Shown here piece by piece: positions 8,474 to 19,379 of a stretch of 64,000 nucleotides of DNA; the first letter of the stretch is position 1, and every line of letters begins with the position of its first letter. The DNA lies in assembly GCA_004020545.1 (NCBI GenBank), contig SAQE01000012.1:60453-124452 (forward strand), read 5' to 3'. The DNA comes from Mesorhizobium sp. (GTDB lineage Bacteria > Pseudomonadota > Alphaproteobacteria > Rhizobiales > Rhizobiaceae). A program made the position numbers and the translations under genes. The notes below the pieces were generated by a model. That model was not told the DNA's origin. It was given only the letters and a program-made list of their open reading frames with translations, and did not search any database.

Positions 8474-8752
8474 TCATCGGCCCTTCGTTTCGAGAGCGTA
8501 GACCAGGCCCGGCTGCACGATCCACTCGCCGGGCCGCAGCGACTCGACGTCGTATCGTCCACCGGCACCGCGTGTCGCCACTCCGACATAGCGATAGCGG
8601 AGGCCGCGGTCGTCGACCACGATTTCGGAGATCGGATGATCGGCGAGCCGGCCAATGACCTTTCCTTTGTTCTTGAGATTGGCAAGGACAAAGTATTCGG
8701 TCGGGATATTTCGGCCGAGCCTCGGCGCGATTCTGAGAGATACGAAGGTCAT
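8474..8752 (-). CDS. Hypothetical protein, 92 aa
   Basis: I do not recognise this protein. It is soluble, with no signal or membrane helix. The later part is rich in beta-type segments (ISEIVVDDRGLRYRYVGVA, EWIVQPGLVYAL), suggesting a small barrel. The start ATG at 8752 lacks a clear ribosome binding site. It lies upstream of the broken DUF4118 gene on the same strand and divergent from kdp, so a link to potassium sensing is possible but unproven. Confidence 0.45.
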   Translation of the reverse strand: MTFVSLRIAPRLGRNIPTEYFVLANLKNKGKVIGRLADHPISEIVVDDRGLRYRYVGVATRGAGGRYDVESLRPGEWIVQPGLVYALETKGR

Positions 8753-9149
8753 CTCGAAGCTCGAATAGTGCTCGCGGGAACGCCGGTCATCTCCGCGACA
8801 GCCGATCTGAATCTGGCGTCCCTCGCATATGAATTCGAGAGGGGATTCCGGGGCAGTTTATATATGCGCTTTTATGCGTGGCGACTGGCGCCAGCGTTGC
8901 TTCTGTCAGGTTGAAGGCGCCAGGCGATAACGCGGCAAGAGCTGGCGGAAGGCACCAGGCCAAACCTTTATAAAATTCCTATATCTTTCCCTCCCGCCTC
9001 GTCTCGAACCTTTATGGCGATCGGGTCCATATTTCGCTCCGACAAAAGTTTCGACCGCCGTCACTATCAAGGTGACGCGCGTTCGTATGCAGTTTTGAGC
9101 CCGCCCACTGCAGGCGGGAAAGCACGAGCGAAAGCAAGGAACGCCTGAA
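8753..9149. promoter_or_regulatory. kdp upstream region (397 bp)
   Basis: No convincing gene is present. The region is A/T-rich in patches (TTTATATATGC near 8855, CCTTTATAAAATTCC near 8965). It contains a direct repeat AACCTTTAT at 8963-8971 and 9007-9015. Given its place before the kdp genes, it probably contains the operon promoter and KdpE binding sites. The T/A-rich repeats are candidates by analogy with the TTTATA-type KdpE site of Escherichia coli. Confidence 0.5.
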
Positions 9150-9230
9150 ATGGACCTCATTGTTCTCGGGATCGGGATTTTATTCTTCGCCCTGTCCTTA
9201 GCCTACGTCAAAGCCTGCGACAGAATCTGA
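9150..9230 (+). CDS. 26-aa membrane peptide upstream of kdpF
   Basis: A 26-codon ORF starts with ATG at 9150, 9 bases after AAGGA, and ends with TGA at 9230. It encodes one hydrophobic helix (LIVLGIGILFFALSLAYV) followed by a short polar tail KACDRI. It lies 16 bp before kdpF, in line with the operon. A small single-helix protein at this place is plausible as a Kdp accessory peptide. The reading frame, ribosome site and spacing support it, but no function can be assigned. Confidence 0.6.
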   Translation: MDLIVLGIGILFFALSLAYVKACDRI

Positions 9231-9246
9231 GCGGAAGGATAAAACC

Positions 9247-9336
9247 ATGCTCTTCGATTTCATCCTCGGCGGCGCGGTGACTTTGTTCCTGCTCGCCTAT
9301 CTCACCTATGCGCTTATCCGCCCTGAGCGCTTTTGA
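9247..9336 (+). CDS. kdpF: Potassium-transporting ATPase subunit KdpF
   Basis: A 29-residue single-helix peptide (LGGAVTLFLLAYLTYALIRP with tail ERF) that matches the KdpF pattern of a short membrane helix ending in a RPE-type motif. KdpF sits beside KdpA and stabilises the KdpFABC complex. AAGGA lies about 9 bases before the ATG at 9247, and kdpA begins 27 bp downstream. Confidence 0.85.
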   Translation: MLFDFILGGAVTLFLLAYLTYALIRPERF

Positions 9337-9363
9337 TCGCACGGACCCACGGGAAGCCACGTC

Positions 9364-11067
9364 ATGACAATATACGGATGGATACAGATCCTTCTCTACT
9401 GTGGGATCCTGCTTTTGCTCGTGAAGCCACTCGGCGGCTACATGTTCCGGGTCTTCAACGGCGATCGGACCTTGCTTTCGCCGGTGCTCGTCCCGATCGA
9501 GCGTGGCCTTTATCGCCTCGCCGGAACGAGCGACAGGGAAGAACAGCACTGGGCCGTTTACACGACGGGCATGCTGCTCTTCAATCTCGCCGGCTTCCTC
9601 GTTCTTTACGCCCTGCAGCGGCTGCAGGGCGCCCTGCCCTACAATCCCGCAGGCATGACCGCGGTTGAGCCTGGCCTTGCCTTCAACACCGCCGCCAGCT
9701 TCACCACAAACACCAACTGGCAGAATTACGGCGGCGAGAGCACGATGTCCTATCTCGTGCAAATGGCCGGCCTCACCGTCCAGAACTTCGTTTCGGCCGC
9801 CACCGGTATCGCCATCGCGGTTGCCTTGATCCGCGGCTTTGCGCGCGCTTCCGGCAAGTCGATCGGCAATTTCTGGGTCGATCTGACCCGCTGCACGCTT
9901 TACGTGCTCCTGCCGGCCTGCATCGTGCTGACGCTCGTCTATGTCTGGCTGGGCATCCCGCAGACGTTCGGGCCCTACGTCGACGCCGCCACGCTGGAAG
10001 GCGCCAAGCAGACGATCGCGCTCGGCCCGGTCGCCTCGCAGATCGCCATCAAGATGCTGGGCACCAATGGCGGCGGCTTCTTCAATGCCAATGCCGCGCA
10101 TCCTTTCGAGAATCCGGATGCGATCTCCAACCTCATCCAGATGCTGACGATCTTCGCGCTGGGCGCGGGTCTCACCAACGTCTTCGGCCGCATGGTCGGC
10201 AGTGAGCGCCAGGGCTGGGCGATCCTTGCCTCGATGGGCGTGCTGTTCATCGCCGGCGTCATCGTCTGCTACTGGGCCGAGGCCGCCGGCAACCCGCTGG
10301 TCCATGCGCTCGGCATCGACGGCGGCAACATGGAAGGCAAGGAGACGCGCTTCGGCATCGCGCTCTCGGCGCTGTTCGCGGTTATTACCACCTCCGCCTC
10401 CTGCGGTGCGGTCAACGCCATGCATGATAGCTTCACCGCGCTTGGCGGCATGATCCCGATCATCAACATGCAGCTCGGCGAAGTCATCGTCGGCGGTGTC
10501 GGCGCCGGCTTCTACGGCATCCTGATGTTCGTCGTCATCGCCGTCTTCGTCGCCGGCTTGATGGTCGGCCGCACGCCGGAGTATCTCGGCAAGAAGATCG
10601 AGGCCAAGGAGGTCAAGATGGCGATGCTTGCCATCCTGTGCCTGCCGCTGGCGATGCTGATCTTCACCGCCATCGCGGTGGTCCTGCCGAGCGCCGTGGC
10701 CTCGATGGCCAATGGCGGCCCGCACGGCTTCTCCGAGGTGCTCTATGCCTACACCTCGTCGGCCGCCAACAACGGCTCGGCCTTCGGTGGGCTCACCGGG
10801 AACACCCCCTGGTTCAACCTTACGGGTGCCATCGGCATGCTGATGGGCCGCTTCCTGGTCATCATCCCGGCTCTCGCCATTGCCGGCTCGCTGGCAGCGA
10901 AGAAGACCGTGCCCGCTTCGGCCGGCACGTTCCCGACGGACGGCACGCTGTTCGTCGGCCTGCTGGTCGGCGTCATCATCATCGTCGGTGGCCTCACCTT
11001 CTTCCCGTCGCTCGCCGTCGGTCCGATCGTCGAGCACCTGGCGATGATCCATGGACAGACTTTCTGA
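9364..11067 (+). CDS. kdpA: Potassium-transporting ATPase subunit KdpA
   Basis: A 567-residue polytopic channel-like subunit of the high-affinity K+ pump. Four pore-loop regions are visible: [42 protein letters not shown] and [12 protein letters not shown]. These make the selectivity filter as in the Trk/Ktr superfamily. The length equals the family norm. The start ATG follows GGAAG. The next small gene begins one base after the stop, so translation is probably coupled. Confidence 0.97.
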   Translation: MTIYGWIQILLYCGILLLLVKPLGGYMFRVFNGDRTLLSPVLVPIERGLYRLAGTSDREEQHWAVYTTGMLLFNLAGFLVLYALQRLQGALPYNPAGMTAVEPGLAFNTAASFTTNTNWQNYGGESTMSYLVQMAGLTVQNFVSAATGIAIAVALIRGFARASGKSIGNFWVDLTRCTLYVLLPACIVLTLVYVWLGIPQTFGPYVDAATLEGAKQTIALGPVASQIAIKMLGTNGGGFFNANAAHPFENPDAISNLIQMLTIFALGAGLTNVFGRMVGSERQGWAILASMGVLFIAGVIVCYWAEAAGNPLVHALGIDGGNMEGKETRFGIALSALFAVITTSASCGAVNAMHDSFTALGGMIPIINMQLGEVIVGGVGAGFYGILMFVVIAVFVAGLMVGRTPEYLGKKIEAKEVKMAMLAILCLPLAMLIFTAIAVVLPSAVASMANGGPHGFSEVLYAYTSSAANNGSAFGGLTGNTPWFNLTGAIGMLMGRFLVIIPALAIAGSLAAKKTVPASAGTFPTDGTLFVGLLVGVIIIVGGLTFFPSLAVGPIVEHLAMIHGQTF

Positions 11068-11068
11068 G

Positions 11069-11301
11069 ATGACCATGCCCGGGTTCATCCACATACGCCG
11101 GGACGACCGTCACCAACCCGGTGACGGAATGCCCGGCGACGGAAGGGACGAGCAGCCTCGTCCTTTCCCGACGCTCTCCACATTCCTCGGCATGGCAGCG
11201 GTGCTGTTCGTGCTGTGGCTGCTGGCGACCGGTCTTCCGCACCTATTCCCGAAGACCGAGCGCCCGGCGCCGTCCAACATCACAGATACTGGAGCCTCGA
11301 A

Positions 11302-11305
<4 letters not shown>
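11069..11305 (+). CDS. Small single-pass membrane protein between kdpA and kdpB
   Basis: A 78-residue protein not found in the classical kdpFABC order. The first 35 residues are polar and charged (rich in D, R, G, P). Then comes one hydrophobic helix ([18 protein letters not shown]) and a short polar tail. The ATG at 11069 is one base after the kdpA stop, and its TGA overlaps the kdpB ATG as ATGA. This double coupling argues that it is translated. The role is unknown; an accessory subunit of the pump is an inference. Confidence 0.65.
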
Positions 11306-13398
<2,093 letters not shown>

Positions 13399-13409
13399 GG
13401 ATCATTCCG

Positions 13410-13973
13410 ATGCTCAAGCAACTCAGACCCGCTTTTGTCATGATCGTCTTCTTCACGGTTCTCACCGGCCTCATCTACCCGATCGGCATGACTGGCATTG
13501 CCCAGGCGCTGTTTCCCAAACAGGCCAATGGCAGCCTCATCGAAAAAGATGGCAAGGTCATTGGCTCTGAACTGATCGGCCAGGCCTTCGCCAGCGATCG
13601 TTACTTCCATGGCAGGCCGTCGGCCGCCGGCGACGGCTACAACGCGGCCGCCTCCAGCGGCTCGAATCTCGGACCGACCAATGCAAAGCTGATCGAGCGC
13701 ATCAAGGGCGACGCCGAGAAGCTGAAGGCCGAGAACCCGAACGCGCCGGTGCCGATGGACCTCGCCACGACGTCCGGCAGCGGCCTCGACCCCGACATCA
13801 GCCCCGAGGCTGCCTATTTCCAGGTTCCGCGGGTTGCCAAGGCGCGCGGCATCGATGAAGCCAAGGTGAAGGCGCTGGTTGACAGCCATGTCGAGGACCG
13901 CGAGCTTGGTTTCATGGGTGAGCCGGTGGTCAATGTGCTCGCCCTCAACCTGGCGCTGGACGCCCTGAAGTAA
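13410..13973 (+). CDS. kdpC: Potassium-transporting ATPase subunit KdpC
   Basis: A 187-residue protein with one N-terminal membrane helix ([19 protein letters not shown]) and a periplasmic domain containing the conserved YFHGRPSA and SGSNLGPTN segments. KdpC stabilises the complex and helps nucleotide binding by KdpB. Its start sits 11 bp after kdpB. A perfect 10-bp hairpin follows it, before kdpD. Confidence 0.95.
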   Translation: MLKQLRPAFVMIVFFTVLTGLIYPIGMTGIAQALFPKQANGSLIEKDGKVIGSELIGQAFASDRYFHGRPSAAGDGYNAAASSGSNLGPTNAKLIERIKGDAEKLKAENPNAPVPMDLATTSGSGLDPDISPEAAYFQVPRVAKARGIDEAKVKALVDSHVEDRELGFMGEPVVNVLALNLALDALK

Positions 13974-13981
13974 TCAGCACC

Positions 13982-14010
13982 GCGCCGGGGATCGACACCA
14001 TCCCCGGCGC
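13982..14010 (+). terminator. Hairpin between kdpC and kdpD
   Basis: Perfect arms GCGCCGGGGA (13982-13991) and TCCCCGGCGC (14001-14010) flank a 9-nt loop. No T-run follows, so it is not a classical strong terminator. It could lower kdpDE expression relative to kdpFABC or protect the upstream mRNA end. Confidence 0.55.
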
Positions 14011-14019
14011 AATTCATGA

Positions 14020-16752
14020 TTGGACCTGATGCCGGACGACAGGACCAACCTCGAGAACAGACCATCCCCCGACGCGCTGCTGGAGCATGCCGAGCGGGAA
14101 GGCCGCGGCCGTCTGCGCCTATTCCTCGGCGCGGCACCAGGGGTCGGCAAGACCTATGAGATGCTGATGGCGGGCCGCGCCCGTCTCGCCGACGGCATCG
14201 ACGTCGTGATCGGCGTCGTCGAAACGCACGGCCGCAAGGAAACACAGGCGCTGCTCGACGGCTACGAGGTGATCCCACGTCGTGAGGTCGAGTACCGGGG
14301 CCGCACCCTCGACGAGATGGATATCGACGCCATCCTGAAAAGGCGCCCGCAGCTGGTCCTTGTCGACGAGCTTGCGCACACCAACGCGCCCGGCAGCCGC
14401 CATCCCAAGCGCTATCTCGATGTGCAGGAAATCCTGGCGCAAGGCATCGACGTCTACACCACGCTCAACATCCAGCATGTCGAAAGCCTGAACGATGTCG
14501 TCGCGCAGATCACCCGCGTCCGGGTGCGCGAGACCGTTCCGGATTCCATCATCGACAAGGCCGACGACATCGAGGTCATCGACCTCACGCCCAACGATCT
14601 GATCAAGCGGCTGCATGAAGGCAAGGTTTATTTCCCTCAAACCGCCCAGCGCGCGATCGAGAACTATTTTTCGCCGGGCAACCTGACCGCGCTCCGGGAG
14701 CTGGCGCTGAGGCGCACCGCCCAGCGCGTCGACGAGCAATTGCTCAGCCATATGCAGTCCCATGCCATTCCGGGGCCGTGGGCTGCCGGCGAGCGAGTCC
14801 TCGTCTGCGTCGATCAGCGTCCCGGCGGAGCCGCCCGCATCCGTTACGCGCGCCGGCTTGCCGATCGGCTCCGCGCCCCCTGGACGGCGCTGCATGTCGA
14901 CACGCCTCGCCTGGCCGGCATGTCCGAGGAGGACAAGGATCGGCTGGCGGCGAACCTGCGCCTTGCCGAGCAGCTTGGCGCCGAGGTGAGCACGATTCCG
15001 GGCCAGAACGTCGCCCAGGACATCGTGCGCCACGCGACGGCAAACAACTTCACCCATATCGTCATCGGCAGGCCGACCCGTTCGCGCTGGCGGGAACTGA
15101 TCGAGGGCTCGCTCACCTATGACCTGATCCGCAATGCCGGCGACATCAGCGTCCATGTCATTTCGCGGACCGAGCGCGACACCGATGCCGCCTCGACGAG
15201 GGTCAAGGCCGCTGCGGAACAGAGACCGTTCCAGGTCTGGCCCTACCTTGTCACCACCGTCTTTGTCGCGGGCGCGCTGGCTGCCAGCAGCGTTCTCGAC
15301 CAGTTCTTCGACGTTCGCAATCTGGCAAGCGTCCTGCTCCTGGCCGTGCTGACATCGGCGGTGACGTTCGGGCTCTGGCCGGCGCTTTACGCCTGTTTTC
15401 TGAGTGCCCTTGCTTTCAACTTTTTCTTCCTCGAGCCGCGCTACACGCTGACGATCAGGGACCCGGAGAGCATCGTCGCCTTTGCCGCCTTCCTCGTCGT
15501 CGCCGTCATCGCCAGCAATCTGACGGCGCGTGTGCAGCGCCAGGCGGCCGCCGCCCGTGCGCGCGCACGGGCAACCGAGGACATCTATTCCTTCTCGAAG
15601 AAGCTTGCCGGCGCCGGCACGCTCGACGATGTTCTCTGGGCCACAGCCTTCCAGATCGCCTCGATGCTGAAGGTGCGCGTGGTGCTGCTTCTGCCGGAAA
15701 ACGGCACGATCACCGTCAAGGCCGGCTACCCGCCGGACGACACGCTGGCCGAGGCCGACATCGCGGCGGCCCGCTGGGCCTGGGAGCACGACCGCCCGGC
15801 CGGGCGCGGCGCCGACACGCTGCCCGGCGCGAAGCGCCTCTACCTGCCCTTGCGGACGGGCCGCACGGCGGTCGGTGTCGTCGGGCTCGACAACGACAAG
15901 CAAGGCCCGCTGCTCACGCCTGAGCAGCAACGTCTCCTCGACGCGCTTGCCGACCAGGCGGCGGTCGCCATCGAGCGCATCCAACTCGTCGCCGATGTCG
16001 ACCGCGCCAAGCTCGCTGCCGAGGCGGACCGGCTGCGCTCGGCGCTGCTCACCTCCATCTCCCATGACCTGAAGACGCCGCTTGCCGCCATCATGGGCGC
16101 GGCAGGCACCTTGCGGGAGTTCGCGCCGGCACTGCCGGAGAAGGACCGGGCGGATCTCCTGGCGACGGTGCTGAATGAATCGGAACGGCTGAACCGCTTC
16201 ATCGCCAACCTGCTCGACATGACCAAGATCGAATCCGGCGCGATGGAGCCGAACTATGCGTTCCACTACGTCGGCGACATCGTCGGATCGGCGCTCAATC
16301 GTGCCAGCAAGATCACCGGCGAGCACAGGATCGAGACCGATATTCCGCCGGATTTGCCGATGCTGCGGCTCGATCCCGTGCTGTTCGAGCAAGCGCTGTT
16401 CAACCTTCTCGACAATGCCGCGAAATACGCGCCGCCCGGCTCGATCATCCGCCTGCAAGGCTGGGTCGACAATGGGTCCGTCATCCTGCAGGTCATGGAT
16501 GAGGGGCCGGGCATCCCGCCCGACGACGTCGAACGGATCTTCGATACCTTCTATCGCGTGCGCAAGCGCGACCAGGTCCGTGCCGGAACGGGGCTTGGCC
16601 TGTCGATCAGCCGCGGCTTCATCGAGGCCATGGGCGGCATGATTTCGGCGGCGAACCGCACTGACCGGCCGGGCGCGATCTTCACCATCCGCATGCCGGT
16701 GCCTGCTGAGTTGCCTGCGCTGGGCACACCCCTTACGGACGATGCGGCATGA
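14020..16752 (+). CDS. kdpD: Osmosensitive K+ channel sensor histidine kinase KdpD
   Basis: A 910-residue sensor. In order: a KdpD N-terminal domain with Walker A (GAAPGVGKTYEM, about residue 38), a Usp-like domain, a DUF4118 membrane domain (about 400-500, including FFFLEPRYTLTI), a GAF region, HisKA with the phosphorylated histidine at 682 (SISHDLKTPL) and HATPase (NLLDNAAKYA, GTGLGLSISRG). It senses K+ limitation and phosphorylates KdpE. Start choice is TTG 14020 or ATG 14029; the difference is three residues. The stop overlaps kdpE by four bases. Confidence 0.96.
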   Translation: MDLMPDDRTNLENRPSPDALLEHAEREGRGRLRLFLGAAPGVGKTYEMLMAGRARLADGIDVVIGVVETHGRKETQALLDGYEVIPRREVEYRGRTLDEMDIDAILKRRPQLVLVDELAHTNAPGSRHPKRYLDVQEILAQGIDVYTTLNIQHVESLNDVVAQITRVRVRETVPDSIIDKADDIEVIDLTPNDLIKRLHEGKVYFPQTAQRAIENYFSPGNLTALRELALRRTAQRVDEQLLSHMQSHAIPGPWAAGERVLVCVDQRPGGAARIRYARRLADRLRAPWTALHVDTPRLAGMSEEDKDRLAANLRLAEQLGAEVSTIPGQNVAQDIVRHATANNFTHIVIGRPTRSRWRELIEGSLTYDLIRNAGDISVHVISRTERDTDAASTRVKAAAEQRPFQVWPYLVTTVFVAGALAASSVLDQFFDVRNLASVLLLAVLTSAVTFGLWPALYACFLSALAFNFFFLEPRYTLTIRDPESIVAFAAFLVVAVIASNLTARVQRQAAAARARARATEDIYSFSKKLAGAGTLDDVLWATAFQIASMLKVRVVLLLPENGTITVKAGYPPDDTLAEADIAAARWAWEHDRPAGRGADTLPGAKRLYLPLRTGRTAVGVVGLDNDKQGPLLTPEQQRLLDALADQAAVAIERIQLVADVDRAKLAAEADRLRSALLTSISHDLKTPLAAIMGAAGTLREFAPALPEKDRADLLATVLNESERLNRFIANLLDMTKIESGAMEPNYAFHYVGDIVGSALNRASKITGEHRIETDIPPDLPMLRLDPVLFEQALFNLLDNAAKYAPPGSIIRLQGWVDNGSVILQVMDEGPGIPPDDVERIFDTFYRVRKRDQVRAGTGLGLSISRGFIEAMGGMISAANRTDRPGAIFTIRMPVPAELPALGTPLTDDAA

Positions 16753-17441
16753 CAAATCAGACCGTCTCCATTCTGGTCGTCGACGACGAGCCGCCGATCC
16801 GCAAGCTTCTGCGCGTCGGCCTCGGCAGCCAGGGCTATGCGGTCTCCGAGGCGCCGAACGCTAAAACCGCGATCGAGCTGGTGCAGACGGAGCGGCCCGA
16901 CTTGATCCTGCTCGACCTCGGCCTGCCCGGCATGACCGGCCTCGAGCTGCTCGGCAAATGGCGCAACGACGGGCTCGACATTCCGGTCGTCATCCTGTCA
17001 AGCCGCACCGACGAGACCGGCATCGTCTCGGCGCTCGAGCTCGGCGCCGACGACTACGTGACAAAACCCTTCGGCATGAACGAGCTCGTTGCCCGCATCC
17101 GCGTGGCGCTGCGCCACAAATTCCAGCAGCAGGGCGAGAAGCCGGTCTTCCAGACCGGTGATCTCTCCGTCGACCTGGTGAAGCGCATCGTCAAGGTCGA
17201 GGGCAAGGAGGTGAAGCTGTCACCCAAGGAATACGACATCCTGCGCATCCTCGTGCAGTATGCCGGCAAGGTGCTCACCCACCAGTTCCTGATGAAGCAG
17301 CTCTGGAACGATTCGACCGACGTGCAATATCTCAGGGTCTACGTCCGCCAATTGAGGCAGAAGATCGAGAAGACGCCGGACCAGCCGCGCTACATCATCA
17401 CCGAGACCGGCGTCGGCTATCGTTTGCGCGAAGTCGACTGA
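16749..17441 (+). CDS. kdpE: Two-component response regulator KdpE
   Basis: A 230-residue OmpR/PhoB-type regulator. The receiver has the acidic pair at 12-13, the phospho-acceptor aspartate at 56 (LLDLGLPGM) and the lysine at 107 (VTKPFGM). A winged-helix DNA-binding domain follows (LSPKEYDILRILVQYAGKV, then RQLRQKIE). It activates kdp transcription when phosphorylated by KdpD. It is translationally coupled to kdpD by an ATGA overlap. Confidence 0.96.
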   Translation: MTNQTVSILVVDDEPPIRKLLRVGLGSQGYAVSEAPNAKTAIELVQTERPDLILLDLGLPGMTGLELLGKWRNDGLDIPVVILSSRTDETGIVSALELGADDYVTKPFGMNELVARIRVALRHKFQQQGEKPVFQTGDLSVDLVKRIVKVEGKEVKLSPKEYDILRILVQYAGKVLTHQFLMKQLWNDSTDVQYLRVYVRQLRQKIEKTPDQPRYIITETGVGYRLREVD

Positions 17442-17509
17442 ACCATGGTACATCCAGACAAGCACCCTATATTACGGCCAGGTTCAGTTTTTCATGCGGG
17501 AAGGAAGCG

Positions 17510-17815
17510 ATGTCGCATCCTCGCTTTTTGGTGGTCTTGACCTCGCTGTCTCTGGCGACCGTCGCCCTTTTGGGCGCAGCTTTAGATGCCTCGGCCCAGG
17601 TCGTCATCCCGACGAACCGCAATGGCCTGATCCAGCAGAACGAACTGCAGACGCTCCGCAACCAGTTGCAGCGGCAGCAGTTCCAGCAACAGCAGCAGCT
17701 TTATCGCGAGCAGGACCGGCAGATCGTGCCGAAGCCTCGCCCTGAAGTGCCGATCGTCAAGCAGAATTGCCAGTCGCAGGTGATCGGCACCACGATTTCG
17801 CGGGTTTGCCGCTGA
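17510..17815 (+). CDS. Secreted glutamine-rich hypothetical protein, 101 aa
   Basis: An N-terminal signal peptide (FLVVLTSLSLATVALLGAAL ending near DASA) precedes a short mature chain with a glutamine-rich segment (QLQRQQFQQQQQLY, about residues 52-66). Two cysteines near the C-terminus could form a disulfide. Proteins of this kind are common and uncharacterised in rhizobia. It lies 68 bp after kdpE, but nothing ties it to potassium transport. The family is not recognised. Confidence 0.6.
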   Translation: MSHPRFLVVLTSLSLATVALLGAALDASAQVVIPTNRNGLIQQNELQTLRNQLQRQQFQQQQQLYREQDRQIVPKPRPEVPIVKQNCQSQVIGTTISRVCR

Positions 17816-17885
17816 CATTTAGCCTTTTTCGGTTTATTTAGCCGACTTACTTGCTGGCGAAAGCAGGGATCGCAAGGGGACGGTT

Positions 17886-17990
17886 CTAGAGCAATTCCAG
17901 GAAAAGTGTATAACGGTTTTCCGTCCGGAATTGCGTAAAAACAAATAGTTAGAGCAGTTCAGCGTTTCCGTGAAACGATGAACTGCTCTA
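17886..17990. repeat. RIME-like mosaic element, copy B
   Basis: Two palindromes in tandem: arms GCAATTCC (17891-17898) and GGAATTGC (17927-17934), then AGAGCAGTTC (17951-17960) and GAACTGCTCT (17980-17989). An A-rich spacer separates them, as in copies A and F. Parts of the first palindrome (CAATTCCAGG, GGTTTTCCGTCCG) recur at 51074-51150. It sits between the secreted protein gene and the Nudix gene. Confidence 0.7.
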
Positions 17991-18062
17991 GGGTTTGCAG
18001 GGGCGGGATTTGCCGTGTGCGGACAGCGCGCGGCGCGGATGCTGCTCTCATCGGATTTTGGG

Positions 18063-18530
18063 ATGGCAACAGCCAAGAAGAAAGCAGTGCGCAGGGCAAA
18101 GAAAGGAGAGCGGATCCGCCAGGTGGCGGCCATCCCCTTTCGTTTGAGCGAGGGCGGCAATCTCGAAATATTGTTGGTCACCTCACGCACGACCAGGCGC
18201 TTCATCGTGCCTAAGGGCTGGCCGATGAAGGGCAAGAGCGGGCGCAAGGCGGCCGCGATCGAGGCCCAGGAGGAGGCAGGCGTGCTCGGCAAGGTGCTGA
18301 AGCAGCCCGCCGGCACCTATTCTTATTGGAAACGCATGGCCAGCCGCTTCGTCCGTGTCGACGTGGTCGTCTACCTGCTCGAAGTCACCGAGGAGATGGC
18401 CGACTGGCGGGAGGCCGCGAACCGGCAACGCGCCTGGCTGCCGGTGGCCGACGCGGCCCTGCTCATCGATGAGCCGGAGCTTTCGACCCTTCTGAGGGAT
18501 TTGACGGTCCCTGCGGCCGAGCCGGCCTGA
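18063..18530 (+). CDS. Nudix hydrolase, DIPP-like
   Basis: A 155-residue protein with a basic N-terminus and a Nudix fold. The box reads KAAAIEAQEEAGVLG with the metal-binding glutamates in EAQEEAG. The upstream RFIVPKGWPMKG is typical of the diphosphoinositol polyphosphate phosphohydrolase-like subgroup. It probably hydrolyses a nucleoside diphosphate derivative; the substrate is open. The ATG at 18063 is chosen because the residues before it do not fit the fold. It converges with the citryl-CoA lyase gene. Confidence 0.8.
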   Translation: MATAKKKAVRRAKKGERIRQVAAIPFRLSEGGNLEILLVTSRTTRRFIVPKGWPMKGKSGRKAAAIEAQEEAGVLGKVLKQPAGTYSYWKRMASRFVRVDVVVYLLEVTEEMADWREAANRQRAWLPVADAALLIDEPELSTLLRDLTVPAAEPA

Positions 18531-18539
18531 GACGGTCTT

Positions 18540-19379
18540 CTACTCGGAGTCGCCGGGAAAGGGGCGTGCCGGCGTGCCGGTATAGGCCCACAGCCATTCG
18601 CGGGGCAGCGGCCCCTTGTTGCGGTCGCTCTCCTGCGACTGCTCCCAGGCATGCGCCAGGATGCCGACAGAGCGCGACAGGACGAACAGGCCGCGCGTCA
18701 GCGCCGGCGGAAAGCCAAGCTCGCCATAGATGACGGCGGTGGCGCCGTCGATGTTGAGCGGGATCGTCTTGCCCTTGCGCTTTGCCATTTCCGCCTCGAT
18801 GGCTTCGGCAATGTCGGCAAAGCGGCCGCTGACGACGCCGCGCGCGGCGAAGTCACGCGTCAATTCGATGAGGCGCGGAGCCCGCGGATCGATCGGATGG
18901 AAGCGATGGCCGAGACCCGGCACATAGTCTTTTTCCTCGGCAAAGAAGCGGTCGAGCCGCTCCGATACGGCTCCGCCGAGCGTCAGCCCCCGGTCCAGCG
19001 CCTCTGCGATATCGCCGTAGAAGGACAGCGCCTGCTCGCCGGCCCCGCCATGCACGTCGCCAAGCACATTGATGGCCGAGGCCATGGCATTGTTGATGCC
19101 GACGCCGCAGGTGGCCGCCATGCGGGCGATCGCGATCGACGGCGCCTGCGGACCATGGTCGACGGCGGCTCCCAACGCGATGCCGAGCAGCGCCGCTTGC
19201 TCCTCGCTCGGCAGGTCGCCGCGCAGCATCAGCCAGATCATTGCCGGAAAGCTGATGCGCCCGATCAGGTCCTGGATTTCATAGCCGCGCAGCCGGATCA
19301 CACCGGGATACATCTCGATGATACCGGTCTGCCACCATTCCTCGCCGCGCTCGCGGCCAGTCTTCTTCTCCGCGCTCAT
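18540..19379 (-). CDS. Citryl-CoA lyase (short citrate synthase-like)
   Basis: A 279-residue protein of the citrate synthase superfamily, much shorter than true citrate synthase. All three catalytic residues are in place: His110 (GDVHGGAG), His158 (GLGHRFH) and Asp211 (NIDGATAV). This short type cleaves citryl-CoA or a related acyl-CoA to acetyl-CoA and an oxoacid. Its start overlaps the CoA-transferase stop by four bases, and the two enzymes together would activate and split an imported carboxylate. Citramalyl-CoA or a similar substrate is equally possible. Confidence 0.8.
   Translation of the reverse strand: MSAEKKTGRERGEEWWQTGIIEMYPGVIRLRGYEIQDLIGRISFPAMIWLMLRGDLPSEEQAALLGIALGAAVDHGPQAPSIAIARMAATCGVGINNAMASAINVLGDVHGGAGEQALSFYGDIAEALDRGLTLGGAVSERLDRFFAEEKDYVPGLGHRFHPIDPRAPRLIELTRDFAARGVVSGRFADIAEAIEAEMAKRKGKTIPLNIDGATAVIYGELGFPPALTRGLFVLSRSVGILAHAWEQSQESDRNKGPLPREWLWAYTGTPARPFPGDSE

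Noticed and set aside
8906-9160. 84-codon minus-strand frame in the kdp promoter region
   Set aside because: No ribosome site, no fold pattern, and it overlaps the likely kdp promoter and the small peptide gene.
9208-11094. 628-codon open frame on the minus strand opposite kdpA
   Set aside because: It is rich in H, R, D, G and Q without any fold pattern, while the plus strand encodes a perfect KdpA. It is a shadow frame of high-GC coding DNA.
14119-16755. 878-codon minus-strand frame opposite kdpD
   Set aside because: No recognisable domain, and it lies wholly inside a typical KdpD gene on the other strand.
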